Assembly (NCBI GenBank): GCA_031119205.1
Contig: JAVHYF010000005.1
Span: 7,260 to 71,259, forward strand
DNA from: Moraxellaceae bacterium
GTDB lineage: Bacteria; Pseudomonadota; Gammaproteobacteria; Burkholderiales; Rhodocyclaceae
Reading direction: 5' to 3'
DNA length: 64,000 nt
The notes beneath the pieces are model-generated. The model did not search any database. It was not told where the DNA came from and saw only the letters and a program-made list of their open reading frames with translations. The translations under genes and the position numbers were made by a program. Below, one piece after another: positions 41,225 to 53,074 of the stretch (positions are counted from its first letter, which is position 1; each line of letters opens with the position of its first letter).

Positions 41225-41793
41225 GGAACCAGCGCATCCTCTTCATGCTGCCCTTGCTGCTGATCGCAGCCTACCTGGCGTTCTTCGCCGACAAGACGCC
41301 GGAGGAGGAGCTCGTTGCGCCAGTCGCGCGGACCACGCCGATCGAGCCGGTAGGCCAGGGGCAACCAGCCTCTACTGCGTCCCAACCGGTCGCCGCGCCC
41401 CGCTTCTCGCAGGAGCCGGACGCGTCGGGCGTGATCCCGCCGGCACCGCGTGCGCAGCTGGCAGAGCTCGCCACGGCCGGTGGCCCCGATCTGTTCGCCC
41501 ACGGCGTCGGCCCTTCGCCGGAGGAGCGGGCCGCTCAGGAGGCACAGCAGCAACAGGAGCAGCAGCAAGCCGTTCAACCGCCGCCGCAGTTCCCGTACGC
41601 CTTCATCGGCAAGCAGTACGACGGCCAGGACTGGCAGGCCTTCTTCGAGAAGGGTGACTCCACCCTGATCGTCAGCACCGGTGCGGTGGTGGATAACGAC
41701 TTCCGCGTGCAATCGATCAAACCGCCGCAGATGCTGGTACTCCACGTGCCCAGCAAGCAGATCATCAACATCGACATCGACAATGCGCAGTGA
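41221..41793 (+). CDS. PilP/GspC-like periplasmic linker protein
   Basis: N-terminal TM, Pro/Gln-rich linker, C-terminal FPYAFIGKQYDGQDWQAFFEKGDSTLIVSTGAVVDNDFRVQSIKPPQMLVLHV (HR-domain-like). Confidence 0.55.
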   Translation: MRNQRILFMLPLLLIAAYLAFFADKTPEEELVAPVARTTPIEPVGQGQPASTASQPVAAPRFSQEPDASGVIPPAPRAQLAELATAGGPDLFAHGVGPSPEERAAQEAQQQQEQQQAVQPPPQFPYAFIGKQYDGQDWQAFFEKGDSTLIVSTGAVVDNDFRVQSIKPPQMLVLHVPSKQIINIDIDNAQ

Positions 41794-41794
41794 C

Positions 41795-43774
41795 ATGAAA
41801 ACGACAACTCTGACTGCTGCGATGCGAAGGGCCGGCATGCTCGTGCTGACGGCCGGCATGCTCGCTGCATGTGCCACCGCACCCATGCAGGGCGAACTGG
41901 ACCACGCCCGTGCCTTGATGAACACCGGCCGCGTCAAGGAAGCCTATACGCGCCTGGCCGATCTGCATTCCCAGTACCCGGGAAGCGTGGAAACGAGTGC
42001 CGCATACAAGGTGGCGCTCGAACGCTACTCGGGTCTGCTGAGCAGCGCCGCCAGCGAGGCGACGACGCAAAAGCGCTACGACGATGCCGAGGCGCTGTAC
42101 AACGTCCTGGCCGGCCTGCCAGGCCAGACTGCGCGTGCGCAGTCCGGGCTCTCCAGTGTGCAGACCGCGCGCGGCCACGCCGCTTCGGTGGCGGTGAGTG
42201 AGCCGGTTGCCAAGGCGCCTGCGACTGCAGCGGCGCCCTTGCCGCCGACCACCACCACGCCTGTCGCTCCCGCTGCCACCGCACCCGCTGCAGCGCCTGC
42301 CGTTGCCGCGGCTCCTGCCGCTACGGCTGTGCGTCCCCCTGCAACTGCGGCAGCACCCGCGCCCAAGCCCGCCGCGCTGGCAACGGCCGGTGGCATGGCC
42401 AACAACGTGGAAGAAGGTCTCAACCGCCGCATCTCCATGCAGTTCAAGGATGCGTCGGTGCGCTCGCTGTTCGACGTCATCAGCAAGACGGCCGGTCTGA
42501 ATGTCATCATCGACAAGGACGTACCGCAGGACCTGAAGACCTCGATCTTCCTGAAGAACACCACGGTGGCTGCGGCCATCGAGAAGATCCTGATCACCAC
42601 CCAGCTCAACAAGCGCAATCTCGACGACAACACCCTGCTGATCTTCCCGGATGACCCGGCCAAGCAGCATGACCACCGCGAGATGCTGGTGCGCGCCTTC
42701 CACCTTGGCAACGCTGACGCGAAGGCGGTGGCGAACAGCCTGAAGACTGTTCTCAAGGCCAACAACATGGTGGTCGACGAAAAGCTCAACATGATCATGT
42801 TGCGCGATACCGTCGAAGTCATCCGCATGGCAGAGAAGATCGTGGCATTGCAGGACGTGCCGGAACCCGAAGTCATGCTCGAGGTAGAAATCCTCGAAGT
42901 GAACGTCGACTACCTGCGCAACCTCGGCGTGAGCTGGCCCTCCGGCGTCTCGTTCTCGGTGCCGACCGCGGAGAATGCCGGCAAGCTGACCCTGAACGAC
43001 CTGATGAAGCTCAATTCCAGCGGCATCGGCGTGTCCGATCTCAAGCTGGGCATCAACGCCCAGGACAAGAACGGCAACCTCAACCTGCTGGCCAATCCGC
43101 GCATCCGCGCCAAGAACCGCGAGAAGGCACGCATCCTGATCGGCGAGCGCTTGCCCAACATCACGACCACCTTGAACAACACCGGTTTTGCAGCGGAGAG
43201 CATCAACTACATCGAAGTCGGTCTGAAGCTGGAGTTCGAGCCGCAGGTTTATGCCGGCAACGAAGTGGTCATCCGCATCGGCCTGGAAGTCAGCTCGGCA
43301 CAGCCGGCAACAGTCAGCACTTCGAACGGTTCCACTGCCTACCAGATCAGCACCCGCAATGCGAACACCGCGTTGCGCCTGAAGGATGGCGAGAACCAGA
43401 TCCTCGCCGGCCTGATCCAGGACCAGGATGTGAAGCAGACGACGGGCCTGCCCTGGCTGTCCAGCGTGCCGGTCCTCGGCCGCCTGTTCGGCACCAACAG
43501 CGATCAGAAGAACAAGAAGGAAATCGTGCTGTCGATCACGCCGCGTCTGGTGCGTGGCATCACGCGTCCGGACAACGCCGAGTATTCCGCCGGCACGGGC
43601 TCCAGCCTGCGTGGTCGTCGCCCGGGTGGTGGTGAGTTCGGCGCCAGTGCAGACTCCGCCGGAACCGGGGCATTCGGTGCGGACAATGGCAACTTCCAGC
43701 AGGGTGGCGCGCAGATCGAGGCGATCCGCATCCCGCTGCAGTCCAGCCCGCGTCGCGAGCGTGACGAAGACTGA
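41795..43774 (+). CDS. Lipoprotein secretin (GspD/PilQ/MshL-type)
   Basis: Lipobox LTAGMLAAC; STN-like VRSLFDVISKTAGLNVIIDKDV; secretin core VEILEVNVDYLRNLGVSWP...LLANPRIRAKNREKARILIGERLP...GLPWLSSVPVLGRLFG; start ATG 41795. Confidence 0.9.
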   Translation: MKTTTLTAAMRRAGMLVLTAGMLAACATAPMQGELDHARALMNTGRVKEAYTRLADLHSQYPGSVETSAAYKVALERYSGLLSSAASEATTQKRYDDAEALYNVLAGLPGQTARAQSGLSSVQTARGHAASVAVSEPVAKAPATAAAPLPPTTTTPVAPAATAPAAAPAVAAAPAATAVRPPATAAAPAPKPAALATAGGMANNVEEGLNRRISMQFKDASVRSLFDVISKTAGLNVIIDKDVPQDLKTSIFLKNTTVAAAIEKILITTQLNKRNLDDNTLLIFPDDPAKQHDHREMLVRAFHLGNADAKAVANSLKTVLKANNMVVDEKLNMIMLRDTVEVIRMAEKIVALQDVPEPEVMLEVEILEVNVDYLRNLGVSWPSGVSFSVPTAENAGKLTLNDLMKLNSSGIGVSDLKLGINAQDKNGNLNLLANPRIRAKNREKARILIGERLPNITTTLNNTGFAAESINYIEVGLKLEFEPQVYAGNEVVIRIGLEVSSAQPATVSTSNGSTAYQISTRNANTALRLKDGENQILAGLIQDQDVKQTTGLPWLSSVPVLGRLFGTNSDQKNKKEIVLSITPRLVRGITRPDNAEYSAGTGSSLRGRRPGGGEFGASADSAGTGAFGADNGNFQQGGAQIEAIRIPLQSSPRRERDED

Positions 43775-43787
43775 TCCGGTGTCGGGG

Positions 43788-44216
43788 ATGCAATTGCTGG
43801 CACTGAGGCGGGCCCCGGGCGTGCGCCCGGGGGCGACAGCCCCCGGCTGGCAGCGCGCCTTCACGCTCGTCGAGTTGCTGGTGGTGATGGCCATCGTTGC
43901 CATGCTGCTGACGCTGGCGGTGCCCAAGTACTTCCAGGGGCTGGATCGTTCGAAGGACGCGGTGCTTATGGAGAACCTGCGCATCACCCGCGAGGTGATC
44001 GACAAGTTCTACGGCGACAACGGCCGCTATCCGGAGAGTCTGGGCGAGCTGGTGCAGCGGCAGTACCTGCGTAATGTGCCGCTGGATCCGATCACCGCCA
44101 GCACGCGCAGCTGGATCATCGTGCCGCCGCAGCCACCGTACAAAGGCAATGTGTACGACATCCGCAGTGGTGCACGCGGTTTTACGCGGGACGGGCGACC
44201 TTACTCATCGCTCTAG
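43788..44216 (+). CDS. Second GspG-like pseudopilin
   Basis: AFTLVELLVVMAIVAMLLTLAVPKYFQGLDRSKDAVLMENLRITREVIDKFYGDNGRYPESLGELV; start ATG 43788. Confidence 0.88.
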   Translation: MQLLALRRAPGVRPGATAPGWQRAFTLVELLVVMAIVAMLLTLAVPKYFQGLDRSKDAVLMENLRITREVIDKFYGDNGRYPESLGELVQRQYLRNVPLDPITASTRSWIIVPPQPPYKGNVYDIRSGARGFTRDGRPYSSL

Positions 44217-44245
44217 GTTGTCGTTGCGCACGCGCAGCGGAAACA

Positions 44246-44280
44246 GAAAAGGCCTCGCAATCGCGAGGCCTTTTCGTTTT
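44246..44280. terminator. Rho-independent terminator between convergent genes
   Basis: gaaaaggcctcgc-aatc-gcgaggccttttcgtttt. Confidence 0.85.
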
Positions 44281-44289
44281 TGGGTGTGC

Positions 44290-46347
<2,058 letters not shown>

Positions 46348-46516
46348 ATCTCCTTGAACGACATGACACGAACGGCAGTGGTCCGGGCCAGGAGGCGATG
46401 CGCAGGATGGCCCGACGGGTTGCGGGCAGGGTAGCACTGCCACGGCGACGAACCATGGCGGGTGCACCCTGACTTGACGCCAGTGGGCGCAATGAGGCGC
46501 GGTATAGTTCGGCCCC

Positions 46517-48151
46517 ATGAACACCGCAACATCGAACACGGCAACACTCAAGATCGCGCTGGCGCAGATCAACTGCGTGGTCGGCGATATTTCCGGCAAC
46601 GCGCAACGCATCCGCCAGGCGGCCGAAGAGGCGAAGGCGCGTGGCGCCCATCTCCTGCTGACGCCTGAGCTGGCCCTGTGCGGCTATCCGCCAGAGGATC
46701 TGCTGCTGCGCGACGACTTCTTCCGCGCCTGCGACCGCGAACTGGGGGCGCTGGCCGCAGCGACCGCCGGCATCGACGTGCTGGTGGGGCATCCCGACGA
46801 ATGCGGCGGTCGCCGCTTCAATGCGGCCTCGCTGCTGCGCGATGGCCGTGTCGTGGCGACTTACCACAAGCACCGTCTGCCGAATTACGAGGTTTTCGAC
46901 GAACTGCGCTACTTCGATTCCGGTACGGCGCCTTGCGTGCTGGACATCCGGGGCGTCAAGGTCGGTATCAATATCTGCGCCGATGTCTGGGAGGAGGGGG
47001 CTGCAGAGGCGGCAGCGGCCAGCGGCGCCGAACTGTTGCTGGTGCTGAACGCCTCGCCGTATCACATGCACAAGCAGGCCAGCCGCTACGAGGTGCTGCG
47101 CGACCGCATATCGCACGCGCGCATGGCGGCAATCTACTGCAACCTCGTGGGTGGCCAGGACGAGCTGGTGTTCGACGGCGCCAGCTTCGCCCTGGATGCT
47201 GGCGGTGGGCTGGCCTACCAGGCGCCGCTCTTCGTCGAGCGCCTGGATGTGCTGGAGTACGCCCACGGCCGCATCCGCGGCGGCGAAGTGACGTCGCCGC
47301 AATCCATCGAGGCCGAGGTGTACGAAGCGCTGAAGGTCGGCGTGCGCGACTATCTGGGCAAGAACGGCTTTCCGGGTGCGCTGCTCGGCTTGTCCGGTGG
47401 CGTGGACTCGGCGCTGGTGCTGTGTATCGCCGCCGATGCGCTGGGCGCGGACAAGGTGCGCGCGGTGATGATGCCGTCGCCCTACACCGCGCAGATGAGC
47501 CTGGATGACTCCCGCGCACTGATTGCCGCGCTGGGTGTGCGCTACGACGAACTGGCCATCCAGCCGGCGATGGATGTCTTCGAGAACATGCTGACACCAC
47601 TGTTCGAGGGCCGGGCGGCAGATGCCACCGAGGAAAACCTGCAAGCGCGCATCCGCGGTATGAGCCTGATGGCGCTGTCCAACAAGTTCGGCGTCATCGT
47701 GCTGACGACCGGCAACAAGAGCGAGATGGCGGTTGGCTATGCCACCCTTTATGGCGACATGGCTGGCGGTTTTGCGGTCATCAAGGACATCTTCAAGACC
47801 TTCGTCTACCGCCTGTGCCGCTATCGCAACAGCCTGTCGCCGGTCATTCCGGAGAACATCCTGACCCGCGCACCGTCGGCCGAACTCAAGCCGGATCAGA
47901 CCGACCAGGACACCTTGCCGCCCTACGAGGTGCTGGACGCGATCATCGAGGCCTACATGGAGCGCAACGAAAGTCCGCGTGAAATCGTGGCCCGTGGCTA
48001 TCCGGAGCACGACGTCCGTCGGGTCGTGGGCATGCTCCGGCGCAACGAATACAAGCGCCGCCAGTCCCCGGTCGGCATCCGTGTCACCCCCCGTGGATTC
48101 GGCAAAGACTGGCGCCAGCCGATCACCAATCGCTACGTCGACGAGATTTAA
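46517..48151 (+). CDS. nadE: Glutamine-dependent NAD+ synthetase
   Basis: N-terminal nitrilase domain ([20 protein letters not shown]) and C-terminal [21 protein letters not shown]. Confidence 0.95.
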   Translation: MNTATSNTATLKIALAQINCVVGDISGNAQRIRQAAEEAKARGAHLLLTPELALCGYPPEDLLLRDDFFRACDRELGALAAATAGIDVLVGHPDECGGRRFNAASLLRDGRVVATYHKHRLPNYEVFDELRYFDSGTAPCVLDIRGVKVGINICADVWEEGAAEAAAASGAELLLVLNASPYHMHKQASRYEVLRDRISHARMAAIYCNLVGGQDELVFDGASFALDAGGGLAYQAPLFVERLDVLEYAHGRIRGGEVTSPQSIEAEVYEALKVGVRDYLGKNGFPGALLGLSGGVDSALVLCIAADALGADKVRAVMMPSPYTAQMSLDDSRALIAALGVRYDELAIQPAMDVFENMLTPLFEGRAADATEENLQARIRGMSLMALSNKFGVIVLTTGNKSEMAVGYATLYGDMAGGFAVIKDIFKTFVYRLCRYRNSLSPVIPENILTRAPSAELKPDQTDQDTLPPYEVLDAIIEAYMERNESPREIVARGYPEHDVRRVVGMLRRNEYKRRQSPVGIRVTPRGFGKDWRQPITNRYVDEI

Positions 48152-48162
48152 TTGTTGCAATA

Positions 48163-48183
48163 GCCACCGGAATGCCCGGTGGC
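48163..48183. repeat. Hairpin between nadE and leuC
   Basis: gccaccgg-aatgc-ccggtggc; no convincing U-tract. Confidence 0.4.
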
Positions 48184-48246
48184 GGCTGGCAATGCGGCCC
48201 TTCCCTGTGAAATAATTGAGGTTTTCCTCCGGTTTCGGGAATTGCA

Positions 48247-49653
48247 ATGCCGCAGACCCTGTACGACAAGCTCTGGTCCAGTCACGTTGTCCATGAAGAA
48301 TCGGATGGCACGGCGCTGATTTACATCGACCGCCACCTCATCCACGAGGTGACCAGCCCGCAAGCCTTCGAAGGCCTGCGCATCTCCGGCCGCAAGGCTT
48401 GGCGCTCGAATTCGATCGTGGCCGTGCCCGATCACAACACGCCGACGAAGAACTGGGATCAGGGCATCACCGACCCGATCTCCCGTCAGCAGGTCGAGAC
48501 CCTGGACAGCAACATCCGCCAGACCGGCGCGCTGGCCTACTTCCCGTTCAAGGACCGCAAGCAGGGCATCGTGCACGTCATCGGCCCGGAAAACGGCGTG
48601 ACCCTGCCGGGCATGACCGTCGTCTGCGGTGACTCGCACACCTCCACGCATGGCGCCTTCGCCGCGCTGGCGCACGGTATCGGCACCTCGGAAGTCGAGC
48701 ACGTGCTGGCTACCCAGACGCTGCTGCAGAAGAAGAGCAAGACCATGCTGATCCAGATCGATGGTCAGCCTGGCAAGGGCGTCACGCCCAAGGACGTGGT
48801 GCTATACGTCATCGGCCAGATCGGTACCGCCGGCGGCACCGGTTACGCCATCGAGTTCGGCGGCAGCGTCATCCGCAACATGAGCATCGAAGGCCGCATG
48901 ACCGTCTGCAACATGGCGATCGAGGCCGGTGCCCGCGCCGGCATCATCGCGGCGGACGACAACACCATCAATTACCTGAAGGGCCGTCCCTACGCCCCGA
49001 GCGGTGACGACTGGGACAAGGCTGTTGCCTACTGGCGCACCCTGCACTCCGATGAAGGCGCGCAGTTCGACAAGGTCATCAAGATCGACGCTGCGAAGAT
49101 CATCCCGCAGGTGACCTGGGGGACTTCGCCCGAGATGGTGCTGAGCATCGACGGCATCGTGCCGGACCCGGCCAAGATCGAAGACCCGGTCAAGCGTACC
49201 GGCGTCGAACGCGCGCTGGAGTACATGGGCCTGAACCCCAACACCCCGATCAACACCGTGAAGATCGACAAGGTGTTCATCGGCTCCTGCACCAACTCGC
49301 GCATCGAAGATCTGCGTGCAGCAGCAGCGGTGGTCAAGGGGCGTCACGTGTCGGCCAGCCTCAAGCTGGCGATGGTCGTGCCGGGCTCCGGTCTGGTGAA
49401 GGAGCAAGCCGAGCGCGAAGGCCTGCATGAAGTGTTCAAGGCCGCAGGCTTCGAGTGGCGCGAGCCGGGTTGCTCGATGTGCCTGGCAATGAACGACGAC
49501 CGCCTGTCCCCGGGCGAACGTTGCGCTTCCACCTCGAACCGCAACTTCGAAGGCCGTCAGGGCCCGGGCGGACGCACCCACCTCGTCAGTCCGCAGATGG
49601 CCGCAGCAGCAGCCATCGCCGGTCGTTTTGCCGACGTACGCGAAATCCTCTGA
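48247..49653 (+). CDS. leuC: 3-isopropylmalate dehydratase large subunit
   Basis: [45 protein letters not shown]; Fe-S ligands CTNS and CSMC. Confidence 0.97.
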   Translation: MPQTLYDKLWSSHVVHEESDGTALIYIDRHLIHEVTSPQAFEGLRISGRKAWRSNSIVAVPDHNTPTKNWDQGITDPISRQQVETLDSNIRQTGALAYFPFKDRKQGIVHVIGPENGVTLPGMTVVCGDSHTSTHGAFAALAHGIGTSEVEHVLATQTLLQKKSKTMLIQIDGQPGKGVTPKDVVLYVIGQIGTAGGTGYAIEFGGSVIRNMSIEGRMTVCNMAIEAGARAGIIAADDNTINYLKGRPYAPSGDDWDKAVAYWRTLHSDEGAQFDKVIKIDAAKIIPQVTWGTSPEMVLSIDGIVPDPAKIEDPVKRTGVERALEYMGLNPNTPINTVKIDKVFIGSCTNSRIEDLRAAAAVVKGRHVSASLKLAMVVPGSGLVKEQAEREGLHEVFKAAGFEWREPGCSMCLAMNDDRLSPGERCASTSNRNFEGRQGPGGRTHLVSPQMAAAAAIAGRFADVREIL

Positions 49654-49682
49654 TCCGTTCAACCCTGACTGGAGACATCGTC

Positions 49683-49814
49683 ATGAAGACTTTCGTCAAG
49701 TTTGTCGCCCTGTTCGTTATGGCCAGTGGTCTGAGCGCCTGCAACACCTGGCACGGCTTCGGCAAGGACGTCGAAAAGGTCGGCGACTCCATCCAGCGTA
49801 GTGGAAGCAAGTAA
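49683..49814 (+). CDS. ecnB: Entericidin A/B-family lipoprotein
   Basis: MKTFVKFVALFVMASGLSACNTWHGFGKDVEKVGDSIQRSGSK with lipobox LSAC; below the ORF-track length cut-off. Confidence 0.88.
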   Translation: MKTFVKFVALFVMASGLSACNTWHGFGKDVEKVGDSIQRSGSK

Positions 49815-49817
49815 ACA

Positions 49818-50459
49818 ATGAACAAGTTCACCGTTCTCGATGGCCTGGCCGCACCGCTGGATCGCGCCAACGTCGACACCGACGCCATCATCCCCAAGCA
49901 ATTCCTGAAGTCGATCAAGCGTTCGGGCTTCGGCCCCTACCTGTTCGACGAGTGGCGCTACATGGACCACGGCGAGCCGGGTATGGATTGCACCAACCGC
50001 CCGCGCAATCCGAATTTCGTGCTGAACCAGGATCGTTATCAAGGCGCCAGCATCCTGCTGACCCGTGACAACTTCGGCTGCGGCTCGTCCCGCGAACACG
50101 CGCCCTGGGCCATCGAAGACTATGGTTTCCGTGCGCTGATCGGCACCAGCTTCGCCGACATCTTCTTCAACAACTGCTTCAAGAACGGCGTGCTGCCGAT
50201 CGTGTTGCCGAAGGAAGAAGTCGATGCGCTGTTCGCCATGACCGAAGCGACGCCGGGCTTCAAGCTGCACATCGACCTGGATGCGCAGACCGTGAGCCGT
50301 CCGGACGGCAAGGTCATTCATTTCGAGGTCGACCAGTTCCGCAAGTACTGCCTGCTCAATGGGCTGGACGACATCGGCCTGACCCTGCGTCACGCCGACA
50401 AGATCCGCGCCTTCGAAGACAAGCGTCGTACCGAGCAGCCCTGGCTGTTCGCGTCCTGA
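49818..50459 (+). CDS. leuD: 3-isopropylmalate dehydratase small subunit
   Basis: [43 protein letters not shown]. Confidence 0.97.
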   Translation: MNKFTVLDGLAAPLDRANVDTDAIIPKQFLKSIKRSGFGPYLFDEWRYMDHGEPGMDCTNRPRNPNFVLNQDRYQGASILLTRDNFGCGSSREHAPWAIEDYGFRALIGTSFADIFFNNCFKNGVLPIVLPKEEVDALFAMTEATPGFKLHIDLDAQTVSRPDGKVIHFEVDQFRKYCLLNGLDDIGLTLRHADKIRAFEDKRRTEQPWLFAS

Positions 50460-50496
50460 TCTGTTTCTGATTCCCGAACGAACAAAGAAAACAAGC

Positions 50497-51558
50497 ATGA
50501 AGATCTGTGTGTTGCCCGGCGACGGGATCGGTATCGAAATCACCGCCGAAGCCGTGCGCGTGCTGGAAGCCCTGCGTAGCGACGGTCTCAAGGTCGAGAT
50601 GGAAAACGCCCTGCTGGGTGGCTGCGCGGTGGATGCCACCGGCGAGCCCTACCCGGAAGAGACGAAGAAGCTGGCGCGCGCTTCTGACGCCGTGCTGCTG
50701 GGCGCCGTCGGCGGCCCGAAGTGGGACGTGCTGCCGCGTCCTCAGCGTCCGGAGCGTGGCCTGCTGGGTATCCGCAAGGATCTGAACCTGTTCGCCAACC
50801 TGCGTCCGGCCATGCTGTACCCGGAACTGGCCAATGCTTCGTCGCTGAAGCCGGAAGTCGTGTCCGGTCTGGATATCCTGATCGTGCGTGAGCTGACCGG
50901 TGACATCTACTTCGGCGAGCCGCGCGGTATCACGACCGAAGACGGCAAGCGCGTCGGCCGTAACACCATGATCTACAACGAAGACGAAATCCGCCGCATC
51001 GGTCACGTCGCCTTCAAGTCTGCCCAGAAGCGCAACAAGAAGGTGTGCTCGGTCGACAAGATGAACGTGCTGGAAACCACCCAGTTGTGGCGCGACGTGA
51101 TGATCGAAGTCGCCAAGGAATATCCGGACGTCGAGCTGTCGCACATGCTGGTCGACAACGCCGCCATGCAGCTCGTGCGCGCACCGAAGCAGTTCGACGT
51201 GATGGTCACCGGCAACATGTTCGGCGACATCCTGTCGGACGAAGCCTCGATGCTCACCGGCTCCATCGGCATGCTGCCGTCCGCGTCGCTGGACCAGAAC
51301 AACAAGGGCATGTACGAGCCTTGCCACGGTTCTGCTCCGGACATCGCCGGCAAGGGCGTGGCCAATCCGCTGGCGACCATCCTTTCCGTGGCGATGCTGC
51401 TGCGCTACAGTGGCGCTAATGAAGCGGCCGCAGTCCGCGTCGAAGATGCCGTCAAGAAGGTGCTGGCCCAAGGCCTGCGCACCGGCGACATCTGGGAAGA
51501 GGGTTGCAAGCGCGTTGGTACGCGCGAAATGGGCGACGCGGTCATCGCGGCGCTGTAA
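50497..51558 (+). CDS. leuB: 3-isopropylmalate dehydrogenase
   Basis: [46 protein letters not shown]. Confidence 0.97.
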   Translation: MKICVLPGDGIGIEITAEAVRVLEALRSDGLKVEMENALLGGCAVDATGEPYPEETKKLARASDAVLLGAVGGPKWDVLPRPQRPERGLLGIRKDLNLFANLRPAMLYPELANASSLKPEVVSGLDILIVRELTGDIYFGEPRGITTEDGKRVGRNTMIYNEDEIRRIGHVAFKSAQKRNKKVCSVDKMNVLETTQLWRDVMIEVAKEYPDVELSHMLVDNAAMQLVRAPKQFDVMVTGNMFGDILSDEASMLTGSIGMLPSASLDQNNKGMYEPCHGSAPDIAGKGVANPLATILSVAMLLRYSGANEAAAVRVEDAVKKVLAQGLRTGDIWEEGCKRVGTREMGDAVIAAL

Positions 51559-51576
51559 GACGGGAAACGGGGTCAC

Positions 51577-51708
51577 ATGAACAAGCTCGCACAGGCCTTT
51601 GAAAACAGCATCCGCGCCGCGGATGCTGTGGCCTGCACGCGCGGTGTGACCACCGTCATTACCCTGTCCACCAAGAAAACGACTACCAAAACCACCTTTG
51701 GGGTCTAG
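51577..51708 (+). CDS. Thr/Lys-rich 43-aa ORF, putative leader peptide upstream of asd
   Basis: Hand translation: MNKLAQAFENSIRAADAVACTRGVTTVITLSTKKTTTKTTFGV*. 10 Thr in 43 residues, 9 of them within residues 25-40. Not in the supplied ORF track (too short). Confidence 0.5.
   Translation: MNKLAQAFENSIRAADAVACTRGVTTVITLSTKKTTTKTTFGV
51592..51635 (+). promoter_or_regulatory. Strong bulged hairpin inside the leader ORF
   Basis: CAGGCC-tttgaaa-ACAGCATCCG-cgccg-CGGATGCTGT-GGCCTG: 10-bp perfect stem plus 6-bp outer stem. Confidence 0.6.
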
Positions 51709-51709
51709 T

Positions 51710-51772
51710 CCTGTCGCCACTGCGCCTGTCTCCGCCGCAGCGGAGATGGGGCCAAGACAAGGCGGGGACAGG
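51710..51772 (+). promoter_or_regulatory. Second hairpin region between the leader ORF and asd
   Basis: Inner stem tctccgc-cgca-gcggaga (51729-51746); outer cctgtc (51710-51715)/gacagg (51767-51772). Confidence 0.5.
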
Positions 51773-51792
51773 TTCATTCAAGGAAATTCATC

Positions 51793-52920
51793 ATGAAGCG
51801 AGTAGGTATCGTCGGCTGGCGCGGCATGGTCGGCTCTGTGCTGATGCAACGCATGCGCGAAGAGAACGACTTTGCGCTGATCGATCCGGTGTTCTTCACG
51901 ACCTCGAATGTCGGTGGCAAAGGTCCCGACATCGGCCGCGACGTGCCGGCACTGCAGGACGCGAAGAGTATCGAGGCGCTCAAGCAGATGGAAGTCATCA
52001 TCACCTGCCAGGGTGGTGACTACACGAACGAGATCTACCCGCAACTGCGCGCTGCCGGCTGGACGGGCTACTGGATCGATGCGGCGTCCGCGCTGCGCAT
52101 GAAGGATCACGCGATCATCATCCTCGATCCGGTCAACCAGAACGTCATCAAGGACGGCCTGGTGCGCGGGGTGAAGGATTATGTAGGCGGCAATTGCACG
52201 GTCAGCCTGATGCTGATGGCGCTGGGTGGCCTGTTCCAGAATGATCTGGTCGAATGGGCGACATCCATGACCTATCAGGCGGCTTCCGGCGCGGGTGCCC
52301 AGAACATGCGCGAGCTGATCGCGCAGATGGGCAAGATACATGGTTCGGTCGCGCATCTGCTGGAAGACCCGGCATCGGCCATTCTGGATATCGACCGCAA
52401 GGTCGCGGAAACCATCCGTTCGGCGGAAATGCCGGTGCAGAATTTCCGCGGTGTTCCGCTCGCCGGCAGCCTGATTCCATGGATCGACGTGGCCTACGAA
52501 AATGGCCAGAGCAAGGAAGAATGGAAGGGCGGTGCCGAGTGCAACAAGATTCTCGGCAAGCCTGCTTTCCGTACGCCGGGCAGCATTCCCATCGATGGTC
52601 TGTGCGTGCGCATCGGCGCCATGCGCTGCCATAGCCAGGCGCTGACCATCAAGCTCAAGCGCGATGTGCCGTTGGATGAAGTCAATGACATCCTGGCGGG
52701 CGCCAATGACTGGGTGCGCGTCGTGCCGAACGAGCGCGAGCGCTCGGAACGCGAGTTGACGCCTGCTGCAGTGACCGGCCATCTGCACGTACCGGTTGGT
52801 CGTCTGCACAAGATGGCGATGGGCCCTGAGTATCTGGCAGCCTTTACCGTTGGCGACCAGCTCTTGTGGGGAGCAGCGGAGCCTTTGCGGCGCATGTTGC
52901 GGATCCTGCTTGATGCATAA
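51793..52920 (+). CDS. asd: Aspartate-semialdehyde dehydrogenase
   Basis: [57 protein letters not shown]. Confidence 0.96.
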   Translation: MKRVGIVGWRGMVGSVLMQRMREENDFALIDPVFFTTSNVGGKGPDIGRDVPALQDAKSIEALKQMEVIITCQGGDYTNEIYPQLRAAGWTGYWIDAASALRMKDHAIIILDPVNQNVIKDGLVRGVKDYVGGNCTVSLMLMALGGLFQNDLVEWATSMTYQAASGAGAQNMRELIAQMGKIHGSVAHLLEDPASAILDIDRKVAETIRSAEMPVQNFRGVPLAGSLIPWIDVAYENGQSKEEWKGGAECNKILGKPAFRTPGSIPIDGLCVRIGAMRCHSQALTIKLKRDVPLDEVNDILAGANDWVRVVPNERERSERELTPAAVTGHLHVPVGRLHKMAMGPEYLAAFTVGDQLLWGAAEPLRRMLRILLDA

Positions 52921-52924
52921 AAGC

Positions 52925-52960
52925 AACGGGGCAGCCAAAGCTGCCCCGTTTTGTTTTTGC
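52925..52960 (+). terminator. Rho-independent terminator
   Basis: aacggggcagc-caaa-gctgccccgttttgttttt. Confidence 0.88.
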
Positions 52961-53074
52961 ATTTAGCGTCGATAACTCAGGGAATAGATTAGCTTGCAGG
53001 CATAACTTGTTGATGTTATTTTGATCTAGGGACTATTCACTAAGATCGCCATCAGAGCGCCTCAGATACTCAAG

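Noticed and set aside
41681-41794. N-terminal extension of the secretin ORF
   Set aside because: ATG at 41795 gives a proper lipoprotein signal peptide (LTAGMLAAC); the extension overlaps the upstream gene.
42220-42400. Ala/Pro-rich low-complexity stretch in the secretin as a possible repeat element
   Set aside because: Ordinary periplasmic linker composition, no clean DNA repeat unit.
48163-48183. Hairpin after nadE as a leucine attenuator for leuC
   Set aside because: No Leu-rich short ORF and no U-tract found upstream of leuC; kept only as a low-confidence hairpin.
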